From the NCBI GenBank assembly GCA_033239125.1, contig BSWB01000002.1, positions 49,573,001-49,637,000 of the forward strand: 64,000 nucleotides of DNA, written 5' to 3'. The notes under the pieces are model-generated. The model made no database searches. It saw only the letters and a program-made list of their open reading frames with translations, and had not been told where the DNA came from. Of this stretch, positions 9,564 through 20,870 are shown in pieces. Source of the DNA: Fagopyrum homotropicum. Taxonomy: Eukaryota > Streptophyta > Magnoliopsida > Caryophyllales > Polygonaceae. The position numbers were made by a program, and so were the translations under genes. Within the stretch, counting starts at the first letter, position 1. Each line of letters opens with the position of its first letter.

Positions 9564-12500
9564 TCAGTGCCCTCTTAAAATAAGTTTCGTCCCGAAACTT
9601 TGAATAATGTATCTAATCAAACGGCTTTCTTTGTATAACTTGATTTCATTAAGTCTCATTTTCTAACATGTAACTACTCAATCATCAGAATCTGGCATAC
9701 ATCAAAGAAAACACATTTACTCAATCCAAAGTAAAAGCATGTAAAGTCAAACAACACAGCATCCGAGTACTAACTCGTCGGTACCAAAAACAGCTAACCC
9801 CTCAAAGAACTTGGGCTAATTACGTCTAATACTCTCCTCTGTCTCCCAAGTGGCCTCATCATCTCCTCGTCTAGACCACTTAATCCTCAACATCGGTATC
9901 TCCTTGGACCGCAGACGTCTAGTACTGCGCTCCAGGATAACTAGTGGGTACTCTACAAAATGGCGATCTGGCTTGACTGTTAGATCCTCATGACCGATGA
10001 CGTGTCTCGGATCCGGTGTGTACTCTCTCTCTATTTATACATGTAGAACACTGAGTCAACACCCTCCACTATGGTTAGGGGTACTAGTCGATAAATTACT
10101 CGTCAATCCGTTTAAGGATATCAATGGGCCTTTCCCAACTCACTCCCAACTTCGTGGGTGATTTTACCAAAGTAACTTGTAAAACATTATTTCTTCCGTT
10201 GAATTCACTTGCTTTTGACTTTTCGGGAGGTCTCCACTATAAATTCTGAAACAACGATCTTAGGCATATCCCGACACTAGACTAAGTGTCTAATGCTCTT
10301 TGTAGGACCATTCACTTGGTCTTGTCGCTCTAATATGAGTCAGTCGGGCCGTTTCTCAATTAATGACTCAACACCTATATCTTGTCAGGCACTCAACTTG
10401 TTGCGCTCCAACTTCATACTCCCCAGTGGAGTTTTCCATAAAGATTTCCATTTCTCTAACTTGAGGTCATAGATATAATATCATTAAGTTTCCTGATCTA
10501 TAGCTTATGGGCCCACCACGCTTCCGCTGCGCTACTCTGATTAATATGTTGCCACTCATTACTCATAATTGCGTCCTTCGTGAGTCAGGATGATTTCCAG
10601 ACTTTCTCTCGTAAACTCCTTTCTAATAACGGTAAGGCCCTCCCCAACCGATCGTCATTCTAGGGATGATTCACTATAGTATAGTGAAAGCTCGTACTCT
10701 AAGCCGTGGCTACTAGTTGTCCAAACCCCGAGATAAACTGTCCTTCTTTGTCGAAACTATTGTCCTCGACCCCCATTGCTTTAACAATTAGTCTAGGAAC
10801 TCCTTAGCGAAATAACTCACCGGTTACGCCTCTTTAGATCGATTGGAGCGTTCGGTCTGAGACTTTCCCGGAATCCCTTCAGGTCTCATCAAAACTCTAC
10901 TTACTACTCGTCAAGACTCCTCAATGTGGTTATTCTTCCATAATCCCGTTGACCTCTCACGTAGGGCACATCACGCTGGCCTACAAGTTCTAACCTTGAT
11001 CTCTTTACAATCTTGACACGTGTTTTTTTTCTATTTAGTTCCAAACTCTCGAGGTGCGTTAATGAGTCTACACCGACGCAATAATAGCAACTCATTATGG
11101 TCTCTCATGCTTGTCTTGTGAACTCTTCTACTAAGTGACTCTTCTTATAATAATTTCCTTTTCTAAATCGGTCTCAAACTGTCTGTTGATCATTACTACC
11201 CATTCTGTGTTGGAACTTCAGTTGCTTTGTACTCTTGCATAGATTTCCTAAGGACATCCTCATCTCAAGACTTTATTTAAAATTCATCCCGACCCGCAAT
11301 TTTCATACATGACTTTCCTTCTCACTGGATAAGTTATACACTTGGTTTACACTAAATCCATCATAGTGTCATCAGTCCGTTAGTATGATTTTTATTAAAC
11401 ATCTAATGGTACCATTTGTATACAACACATTAGGTGCATATGATTTTCCCACCAATCAAATTTCTCGCATCGCATTTATTATGTCTTCCTTATACTCATG
11501 TCGCTTTACCTTCTTTAATCTTTACACCCCGTAAGATAGTTAAATCCCTTTGAGTTTTCTCGTACAAGCTTTACGAACCGCGTTGGTTGGTATTGTTACT
11601 TTCATCAACTCTTAGGTCATCAGTCTAGCTGAATTTTCAATGGAGTACCTCCATTTCTCCTTAAATAACAGTCTTTAGTCCTTTCGGTAACCATCTTATT
11701 GGTGTGGTACCGGATCCATATAACAGCCTTTAGTCTTTCAATTTTACTCCTTCTCATGTCTTTTTTAGTCAACCTGTAGATTCCATCTGCAATCACCTCA
11801 CAACTCGACCACACATTTCACCAAGGCTTTACATCATACTCTCTATGTTTGTGCCGCCTCGGAATTTCCAATTATTCTGTGTCACATCCTTAATCACAAG
11901 GGTTTTCCCTGTCAATCTAGACAGTCTGACCCTACTTTTTCTCGAAGGAGCACCATCAGTCTTACTTGTGTGGAATGCTAAGACATAGGACATGTTTCCA
12001 ATCATCTACTTCCTCTTAGTCTTCTAGTTCTTCTTACAGGGATCTCCTCATATTAACTTTGATATGTATCTATCCTTAGTCAATAGTAAGCAACTACTCA
12101 CAAACAATTCTCTTTACAACCATTACTATCATCAATGGTCATTACCGATCGTCAAGAGCTTTTCTTTAACTTCTATATTAAAGTTATCATATTCGACTCA
12201 TTTAACGTTACCATCCAGGCTACTAGTACGTGTATTGATTTAACTTCACCATTGTCGTCGTGGATCTCCGGAAGAAATTCACCAGATGTCGATAAACTTC
12301 CTTTGTAACCTTGTGGTTATTCTTCTTATCGGTCAACTAACCATCACTAGTTAGCCAACACGTGTAAATTCTTTGTTGTTACCAATTAGCCTGTAGTTGA
12401 CCTTCTACAAGATCGTAGACCTACTTTTCTTCCATCTCTTTCGAGGTTTGTTATTCCAGATGAAAATTTATACTCCTTTAGCTCCTTCTACAAATTACAC

Positions 12501-13796
12501 TCCTATAAGAGCACTATACTCTTACGAGTCTAGTTGTATCTTCGTCTCCCGCCAACGGCCTTATCACTTTTCCTGCGATAACTTGTAGGCATTTCTCCAT
12601 GATTTTTTTTACCCGAGTTATTATCCCCTTGTTGTTCTCTGTTATGACATGCTAGTGTTATTAACTTAAATCCCTTCGTGAGTGAGAAGTTATTTGAGAC
12701 CCTCTTTTTCACCAAGACCATTCTCCTACACCTTCCTTCCTTGGGTGTTGCTTGTACTTCCGCCTTTATAGAAATCCGGTATTTGTTAAATCCCGATCCT
12801 GATTGAAATTCTTGTGTGTTCTAGGATGTCATACCACTTCCATGCTGGTGAAATCTGCCTTCCACTCTCTAGCAACATGTAAGCTTCCCTCTTTCGGCTA
12901 TTTTATTCTTCGTATATGGGTGAACAATGTATCTCATCTCGACTCCTACGCTTATGATTGTCTCGGTTTCCCATCTTAATTGTGGTGTCAAGTAGTTGGT
13001 TGGAAGTGATCATATTCCGCCCTGGTTCTAGCCTCAAACTTTCACCTTCTGGTCCGTTAGTAAGCTTAGATTCAATGCCTCTTGTCTGGATCGCTACTAT
13101 ATTTCACCTTGACTTTCATGCCTATTTGTGTTTCTGAAGGCATCCCCCTTTGTTTGTAACGTTTCTTTACACCATCTTGAAAGACTCTATGGGTTGTCTC
13201 TTCCCATTTGTATACTTGTCAGTCATCCAACGCGTTGCCAGAACTACCCTCATGTATATTCCTCATTTGATCCTATTGAGTTGACTCGGGATTCCCTTCT
13301 TATCATCATCGGTGGTGTTGTCTTTTAGTCTTTACTTTTCCGTCTCGACGTCCCTAAACAAGCTCGAAGGAATTGTCCTCCGTTCGTCTACCTTAATGCA
13401 CATAAGATGTGCATCCTAATCCTCACGTTGACACCCTACAAATCTACTTAGGTGTGTCAAAGGGGTGAGAAACTCAGTATGTTATCTCCGTTAAGGACAT
13501 AACATAACTATAATTTCTATTAATATTCGGCATATAATCATCTATATCACATAGCTTTATAATCAAGCTAATAAGTCAACCTAAAGTAAAACATAAAGTC
13601 CATACTAAGCATACTGAGATCCGCGGTAGTAGTGGTGGTCAGCCGTACTTTCTATCCCCCACCAGACTATGCATGCATTTAAAACCAAAAGTCCTTTTTA
13701 AAACTCAGATCCCTTTTCGGGTTCTGCTTAAGTACTTATTCGGTCTTTCAGAAGATTTCAAGTGTCATTGTTGCCAACCTGGCTCTAATACCATGT
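9564..13796 (-). pseudogene. Degenerate interior of the Tekay-like element
   Basis: On minus the interior should hold gag-pol. Only its 3' part is readable: about 9,830-10,060 translates to a segment with HVIGHEDLTVKPD followed by LERSTRRLRSKEIPM and SRRGDDEATWETEES. That is the end of integrase and the chromodomain-like tail of Tekay/Del chromoviruses. The purine-rich tract before the 3' LTR is at about 9,566-9,580. The leader near 13,600-13,796 resembles the leader of the element at 63,500-63,786. The remainder shows many stops in all frames and no motif I can assign. Confidence 0.6.
13779..13796 (-). other. Primer-binding site (initiator tRNA-Met)
   Basis: On minus, next to the LTR end, the sequence reads TGGTATTAGAGCCAGG. 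This matches the TGGTATCAGAGC-type site that pairs with the 3' end of initiator tRNA-Met, with one change. It sets the element's orientation. Confidence 0.8.
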
Positions 13797-15190
13797 TGTA
13801 ACACCCCGGATTCTCGGAACCTGGGACATTACTGGTTAGGACCTCACAATGGGTCCCGACCTCAGTTTGACAACAATATCACTAGGATCTTGCAACAAGA
13901 CACAAATAAGAAAAACCAAAATTTATAAAATAGTATTTTTAAGAGATGAATGCAACAACGTCTAACAGCCTATAGTACTTAAACAACAAAAAAGACTAAC
14001 TGTCTTTTACAAGAAGAAAGAAACCACAAGGTAAACACCCAACCCCACTATAAAGAGTACGGACACCCGGCTGACCACTACTTCCGGATCACTCAGCTGC
14101 CGTTCTAACCTGCGGTAGAATCTAAAAACACAACAAAACAACCATTAGCTAGTTATCTAAACATTAGGAGAATAATAATAGCACACACACACATAAAATA
14201 ATAAACACTCATCATGCTTTCAACAATCCATTTATTATCTTTATTTAAGTCATTCACTCTAATGATACTTATTTTGTGACACGAGGGATTCCCAAACCTC
14301 GCCTCCGCCCCCGTGTACCCATCAGGAGTGGATCCGATGCATCTCACCGTGTACCTGTATGGTCTGGGTATAAATAACCTCCCAGTCTCCTGGCAGAACT
14401 GGACAGTGATGTCACGGCCCGTTATACATACACTTGGGCCTTAACACATAATAACCACGGTCGTCCTAACAAGTTATTATTCTTATTATAACACACATTG
14501 CACACACAACCATCATTACCCAACTAATATCCAGAAACCAGCTAAGTAAGTCGCAAGGACTTACCTGAGTCAAATCACCCTCTAACAAGTCTCAAAACGA
14601 TCCGTACTTGTGGTAACTCAAACGCCTGTCAAATAAGGCATGTGGATCAAAATCTCATCCAGATGTCCAACCTCACGCGAAGGAATTACGGAAAAAGCTC
14701 TCTTACGGTAAAAGACCATTTTACCCTTAGTGTCGTATATTCTCGAAGTTCATTCTGGAATGCTACTAATTTCTTTCGTATCTTGTTTTCCATAAATTAA
14801 GTCCCTCGGATAGCTACTTATGGTTATAAGGTCAAAACTCGAGACCACTCGAAGAAGGACAACACTCCTTCTCTCCGGTTACTAACTACGCTACTACATA
14901 TATTATACCGTGAAACATGTTTTTAACCTTTCTCCTCAACTCATTCATTTTCACATAATTTTATAATTCTCAACTCGTACTTATATATTAACTCATATAT
15001 TTATGTACACTATATTTATGCTTATAATATTTTCTTATATACAAAAATATATATCTACTAATTCTATGGTTCTATATAGTTTACACACATTAACTTATAC
15101 GTCTATATATATATATATATACTCGTATCACTATGCATTTACGTATTTATATATATAAGTATATATATGTTGCGGTACCTCACTCTAATG

Positions 15191-15262
<72 letters not shown>

Positions 15263-16645
15263 ATACGAACTCTCTCTCCTTCTACATCCATATCAATGTA
15301 TATATACATACACTATCACATTTCACACTTCTTAATACAAATATATATATATATTCATACTCCTATACAGTATAAGGTACTAAAAGAAGGGTGTTGTCTA
15401 CTCACCTACGCACAGAAGGACTACAACTCGCCGATGCTCAACTAGGAGAGCGACCCAGATCTGAATCTCGCTTGGATGTAGGTGCTATAAAGGCTGCATT
15501 AGATTAAATGGGAAGAGTTACAGTTCAGTTCGTGAGGAAAGGAGAGTGGGCCGCAAGGAACAGCTGCTCACCCGGTCTTCGTCTGCAGCAAGTTGATGAC
15601 GATCCAGACCTTCGGTGTTCGGTGCGCGACCGAGGCATCCTGGACCTGGTGCTCATCCACTAGCACAACCCTGCGAGGCTTTCCTTCTACTGCGATGCCT
15701 TCCGTCTACTGCAAGGCCTTCCGTCCTGGACCTGATGCGTGAATTCAGATAGGAAAGAAGAGGGTGAAGAGGGACCGCTTTGGCTCACTTGGTTGTCGAC
15801 GGAGAAGATCGAGGAGGAGCCGGTGGTGGGCTGCTAACGACACTGCGATACTCCCAATCGGTTTGATTCGGTCAAGTGGTTCGTGGTTCGGACTTCCTGA
15901 ACCTACTGCTCGTACACTAGCCCAAATGCACTCACCACAGATGCAGAACCTGTCCTGGCTTGTCACTGCACGAATCAGAGAGGGGCAGGATGTCCGGCTG
16001 TTACTCCATGAAAACAGAAGGGGAAGAAGAGGGGTAGAAGATAGCAGCGGCTCACCTGCTCAACGACTCCAGCGCCGACAACGCTGCTCCCTGATGCTCG
16101 ACTCCAGTGGCGGCTGCGCTGCTCCCAGATGCTCGACTCCAGTGCCGACAGCGCTGCTCCTCTGTGGTGGACCAGCAATGGACGGCTTTCTTCGCTGGCC
16201 GACGTAGATGGGCAAGGTCCGGCGCCGAGGGAGTTGCTGCTGTTGTTCGATCTCACAGAGGAAGGCAGGAGAGGGAATCGTACGGGCTGCTAATTAGGTT
16301 AGAGTCATTAGATTAGGTTTAAAATTAATTAGGTTTAGGATTAAAATATGGGCTGGCTGCAAGGTCATTGGGCCGGGTCGAATGGGCCAGACTGGGCCTG
16401 CTCCTTAATTAAAACAAAAGGGCTGAAGGAATACTCGTTATTCGCCTAGGACCGTTCTTCGGTTTTTTTAAAAAAAATTTACGGAATTATTTACGTTTAC
16501 AAAAGTTATCGTTTTATGTGAATCAAGGTCACATAAAATGATATAATTTAATATCGTTTTCTTTTATTTAAAAGAATTAAGATTGGCGGATCGGAATCCG
16601 ATTTGATCGGTATTAAACGGAAATTAAAATTTTCCGGGTATTACA
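13797..16645 (-). repeat. 5' LTR of the Tekay-like element
   Basis: It has the same termini as the left LTR. The main length difference is the (TA)n tract at about 15,197-15,258, much longer than in the other LTR. Scattered substitutions separate the two copies, for example CTAGG for CTGGG near 13,883. Confidence 0.9.
15197..15258. repeat. (TA)n microsatellite, expanded
   Basis: About 30 TA units. The matching tract in the sister LTR (8,140-8,176) is shorter, so it expanded or shrank after insertion. The tyrosine/isoleucine-rich open frames over it are artefacts. Confidence 0.9.
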
Positions 16646-16650
16646 GATAA
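16646..16650. repeat. Target-site duplication GATAA (right)
   Basis: Matches 6,735-6,739. An (AAT)n microsatellite follows directly, to about 16,683. Confidence 0.9.
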
Positions 16651-16683
<33 letters not shown>

Positions 16684-16800
16684 TGATGCATATGAATAAA
16701 TAAAAGAATGTAGACTATCTAAATTAAGTATAGATGTAAGTAAGAAATTATTATATAAACGGAACTCGTATTCGCACGGTTCAGGATTTAGGTATTGCAC

Positions 16801-17407
16801 GACTCATTCTCAAAGCGTGAACGTGAGGCCACGGTCACGCTTTGCGAATGAGTGAAAAGGTCACGCATTCGCAATGCGTGACCGTCACGGTCACGCATTG
16901 CGAATGTGTGACCTTTTATGCCCTAAAAGCGCTTACGGAATGAGATCCCGTAAGCGCTTTCCTTCAAAAAAAAAAATTCGGAAACAGCGACGATGACTTT
17001 GAAGCGACGAAGGAAGGGATTAGCCGAATCAAGCACCATTTGACACAAAATCAGCAATGGATAAAGACGGTAACGAAGGAAGGCCATTTCAGAAGCAGAA
17101 ACATGACCCGAGAGAGGTATCGTTTGATTTTTGTTCGGTTTTTGCTCGGTTTTCGTTTTTCACTTTTCGGTTCGTAATTGAGCATGAAATGGACATGAAT
17201 AGGTTAGATTGTTGTTGAATTAGTTAGTTTTAGGTTGATTGAAGAGAGATTGTTGAATTAGTGGAATATGGAGCTTCGACAGTCCGCCTTCAATGGCGGA
17301 CTGTCGAAGAAGATGAACAGTGCTCCCACGGTCACGCATTGCGAAACCGTGGAGCCACTGTTCATCCTTTAATGCATTGGAATGCATTATAATGCATTCC
17401 AATGCAT
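16801..17407. repeat. Cluster of strong palindromes, left side of MULE
   Basis: Separate inverted repeats lie at 16,801-16,854, 16,859-16,884 and 16,889-16,913 (core GTCACGCATTGCGAAT). At 16,926-16,960 there is a perfect 13-bp stem with AAAGCGCTTACGG. A perfect 14-bp stem (17,275-17,308) and a longer hairpin (about 17,312-17,366) follow. Last is a perfect 36-bp palindrome (17,372-17,407, core ATGCATTATAATGCAT). No coding capacity is seen. Arrays of this kind near MULE ends could be transposase-binding or structural subterminal sequence, which is inference. Confidence 0.8.
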
Positions 17408-18080
17408 ATAATTAATTTAAAAAAAATTAATTTAATTAAAGAATAATAAATACAAATTAAATTAAATAAAAATATATTTATTTAATTTAATTGTAATATA
17501 TTAAATATATTAAATTAGTTTATCCATTTTAATTTAAAATAAAATGGATTAAAAATATTATATTAAATATATTAACATTATATAATCTTAATTAATGTAT
17601 ATTAATTCAAAATAAATGGAATAAAAATATATCTAATTAATTTAATTGTAATATATTAAATATATTAAATTAGTTTATCCATTATAATTTAAAATAAAAT
17701 GGATTAGAAATATTGTCTTAAATATATTAATATTATATAATCTTAATTAATGTATATTAATTCATAATAAATGGAATAAAAATATATCTAATTAATTTAA
17801 TTGTAATATATTAACGGAAACTAAATAAAAGAAAATGGAATTAGTTTATTAAATTAGTTTATCCATTTTAATATAAAATAAAATGGATTAAAAATATATA
17901 AAATAAAATAGATTAAAAATATATTAAATTAAAATCTCTACCTTTACTTTTTCCCCCTAATTTTATTTATGTAATTATAATTTATTTAATTTCTTTTAGT
18001 TTCTTTTAAATTCAATTTAAATGAAAGTAAAGGAAACTAAATAAAAGAAAATTAATTAAATTGGCTTGTAATATCAAATA
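17408..18080. repeat. AT-rich 155-bp tandem repeat upstream of the PMD gene
   Basis: TTGTAATATATTAA recurs at 17,491, 17,646 and 17,801, an exact 155-bp period over two full units. The stretch is almost pure A/T and holds no gene. It forms the upstream region of the PMD gene. Confidence 0.8.
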
Positions 18081-18095
18081 TAGATATTACAGGCC

Positions 18096-20452
18096 ATGCA
18101 GAGACATAGACGGAGGCGTCCCACGGCCTCGGCTCGTAGAGATGGTCTCGCCACCGCGAGGGCTACGATGGGGAGGAGGTCCCAGGTAGCTGGTTCGGCT
18201 GCCGACACACCACCACCACAGCATCCACAGAGACCATGCATCTCAGATGCATCTCCGGCTCTCCCTCGGGAGGTTCTTCCACCACCGACATACGGATCTG
18301 ACTCGGACCAGGATGTGGCCGGTCCTTCTGTACAGACAGGGGAGATAGATCCCACAGCTGGCGAGCGCGTTGATACTACTGCTGACGAACAGGTTGAGCC
18401 ACCTACTGATATTACTACTGACGAGCACATGGAGACAGCTACAGATATTCCTGCTGAGGAGCACGTAGAGCCACCGGTTGGCGATCTTACCGAGCAGCGA
18501 GATTTTGACTTTGATGCTCCAGCTGCAGATTCCGTAGTACCGCCGCAGCAGGAGCCATTTGTACCGGGTGATCGAGGCCGTGTAGTTGCTGATAGAGGGG
18601 CACCATTGATCAGCGATGTGCTCACTTGCTATGCCGGACACCGTGCTCGAGGTGTCTGGATGGGAGAGGTAGATAACTAATCACAATTACAACACATTAT
18701 CTTACAAAAACTAAATTAGTAAAACGTTTAACTGAATATTCGTTGTGTTATGAAGGAGGATTACAGGAGGCCGATGACAGCTTTACGGCGGATAGAGCAC
18801 ATTCAGACGCTCGGTAGATGGATTTCCGACGCTGATAGAGCGGACACCACTTCCTGGTTTGCTTTAGCATCTCAGAGTGGATTGATGGGTTTGCTAGACG
18901 TCTCGTTTGCTGGAGTTGACCACACCCTCATACATGCATTTGTGGAGCGCTGGCATCCAAAGACTAGTAGCTTCCATCTACCTTGGGGTGAGATGACCAT
19001 CACCCTGCACGATGTAGCCATCATCCTAGGCATTAGGATTGATGGAGAGGCCATGGTCACACCTATGCTGGCACGAGATAGGGTTAGGTGGCTGAGTGAT
19101 ACATTTCACATATCAGAGGTGGAGGCTAGGAGTCACCAGACAGCTCTACCAGTTGACTTGTTGAGGACTGCGTATGATGCCATTCGGCGCGACCCAGCTA
19201 CCCCAGCTGAGGAGGTGGCTTCTGTATTTCTTCTTTTCTTTTTAGGCTCATCCTTGTTCGTCGATAAATCGACGAACAAGATTCAACCTTGGTTGATCGA
19301 CTTGGTGCGAGACCATGGCCGGACTGGAGACTATGCTTGGGGCACCGGCGTGTTAGCGTACTTGTACTCGTACGTATAACTATCACTCTACTTCAATACC
19401 TAATAAATTCTTATTGTTACTGTTATGATAAAATGACAAATCTGGACTTTACGTACAGTATGTTGGGCGATGCCTCACGACTGAAGGTGAAGACGATAGG
19501 AGGATGTACATCACTTCTACAGGTAAGAACTTTCATTGTAATTAGTCACTTTAGATAAGAACTTTCATTTGTTATTCTTACTAATAATATCTTTCATTTA
19601 CTTTAATATTTACAGTTCTGGATCTATGTCCACTTCCCGTCCTTGGGTTGTTCAGCGGCAGAGGATCCAGGATGTCATGGATCGGCCATATGGGCTTCTA
19701 GACTGTCTGTTCCGAGGACACCAGCACCCACTCTTGAGAGGCTGAGATCCTTGCGCTCACAGTTAGATCGGATGAGAGCGGAGGACATCAAGTTCATGCC
19801 ATATAGCGATAGAGTGTTAGATTTTGAGGGCGAGTTTGCTGTGTCGACGTACCGAGGGACGATCCAGATAGGAGATATCATCGAGGCATACATGCCGGAT
19901 CGAGTCCTCCGACAGTTGGGTACATTCAGACGATCCCACTTCAGAGGATTGTCCCTTATTTGGAGCAGCGCCCCACTTCTGGCAGTAGAGGGTATAGGGT
20001 GAGATTCCATGGCGCAGATGATCGTTGGGCTGCTAGACACGAGGAGGCGAGCAAATTTGCGCTTCAGGGTCAGACTAGGGCCCCTTTACCATGGACAGTA
20101 TCTCAGGACTACATGTCCTGGTTTAGCAAGCGGTGCCATCCATTTCTCCTTCCTGGCTCAGCTATGCAGTCTCCACCGGTAGATCGTCCTCCTCCGGTCC
20201 CTATTTCAGATACTCGGGTATGTGCTGATATATGTATCTTTAAAGTTTTAAAGTATTATGCTTTACCTTTAGCGCTGTCAACTTTATTTTCCAATGCAGA
20301 GACTACACATTATTCAGGCCCGCCTACGGGATATTATTAGTCGTGGCTCAGTGACTATGAAGGACATACATACGATGTACGACGAGTCCGTTGGCCAGGA
20401 CGTTCATATAGCACCATCTCAAGTCAGGGCGACACAACCGAGACGAGATTGA
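18096..20452 (+). CDS. Plant mobile domain (PMD) protein of the MULE, five exons, one frameshift
   Basis: Proposed exons are 18,096-18,668, 18,756-19,369, 19,459-19,522, 19,616-20,217 and 20,300-20,452. All have GT/AG borders and matching phases. Residues 1-190 are low-complexity, acidic and proline-rich. Exon 2 holds the PMD core: LGRWISDADR near the start, then WHP, HLPWGEMTITLHDVAIILGI and LFFLGSSLF. Exons 3 and 4 continue with IGGCTSLLQFW and EQRPTSGSRGYR. PMD proteins (MAIN/MAIL family) are known both as host genes and as passengers of MULE and gypsy elements; their role in transposition is unclear. The frame changes near 19,917-19,920, consistent with loss of one base, so this copy is probably inactive. 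It converges on the transposase gene, 418 bp between stop codons. Confidence 0.82.
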
Positions 20453-20870
20453 TGTACTTTACATTTTGTAGTATGGAGGACATACATGTCATGTATTTTA
20501 CCTTTTGGTGTATACAAGTTTATTGAAGCTTATGAAGTTTATTGAATCTTCATTTGTCTCCTTTCCATTTATCTCACTTCATATGTGCTCCATATATTTA
20601 TCTTTAAAGTTTATTGAAGCTTACAACTATACAAGTTTATTGAAGCTTATGAAGCTTATGAAGTTTAATGAATCCATTCCTTAATATTCATCAAGTGGAG
20701 CATTGTAGTCATAGCTAGTAGCAACGAATCATCCATTAGTATTTCCGAAGAAGAAGAGAAGAATGGTTAGGATCGACGAAGAAGAAAAGATTAAGAGATT
20801 GACTATCACTTCATAAGCTTCAATACAAACATCCATCAACCAAATGAAACCCTGAAACAAATATAACATA
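20453..20870. other. Spacer between convergent MULE genes
   Basis: This holds the 3' ends of both transcription units. Short direct repeats of TTTATTGAAGCTTATGAAG occur at about 20,520-20,665. No gene is seen. Confidence 0.7.

Larger units (their letters stand above)
6740..16645 (-). mobile_element. Ty3/gypsy Tekay-like LTR element, non-autonomous
   Basis: The element is bounded by GATAA duplications and TG...CA LTRs of 2,824 and 2,849 bp. The primer-binding site for initiator tRNA-Met lies inside the right LTR, so the element reads on minus. The 4.2-kb interior has no open frame of useful length. Only the C-terminal end of a chromovirus polyprotein is recognisable, near 9,830-10,060 (shared segment SRRGDDEATWETEES). 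By eye the LTRs differ at roughly 40 positions plus a (TA)n length change, so insertion is fairly recent although the coding part is dead. It probably moved using proteins of a relative such as the 56,807-64,000 family. Confidence 0.88.

Noticed and set aside
15764..16256. Overlapping open frames of 93-147 codons on both strands in the LTR, repeated at 8,891-9,232
   Set aside because: They lie in the GC-rich part of the LTR, have arginine/serine-biased composition, are not equally open in the sister LTR and show no domain.
16801..17407. CRISPR-like array
   Set aside because: The palindromes differ in sequence and spacing, there are no constant repeats with unique spacers, and the DNA is plant nuclear.
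18074..18641. Frames of 132 and 183 codons on minus opposite PMD exon 1
   Set aside because: Shadow frames of the spliced plus-strand gene; no motif.
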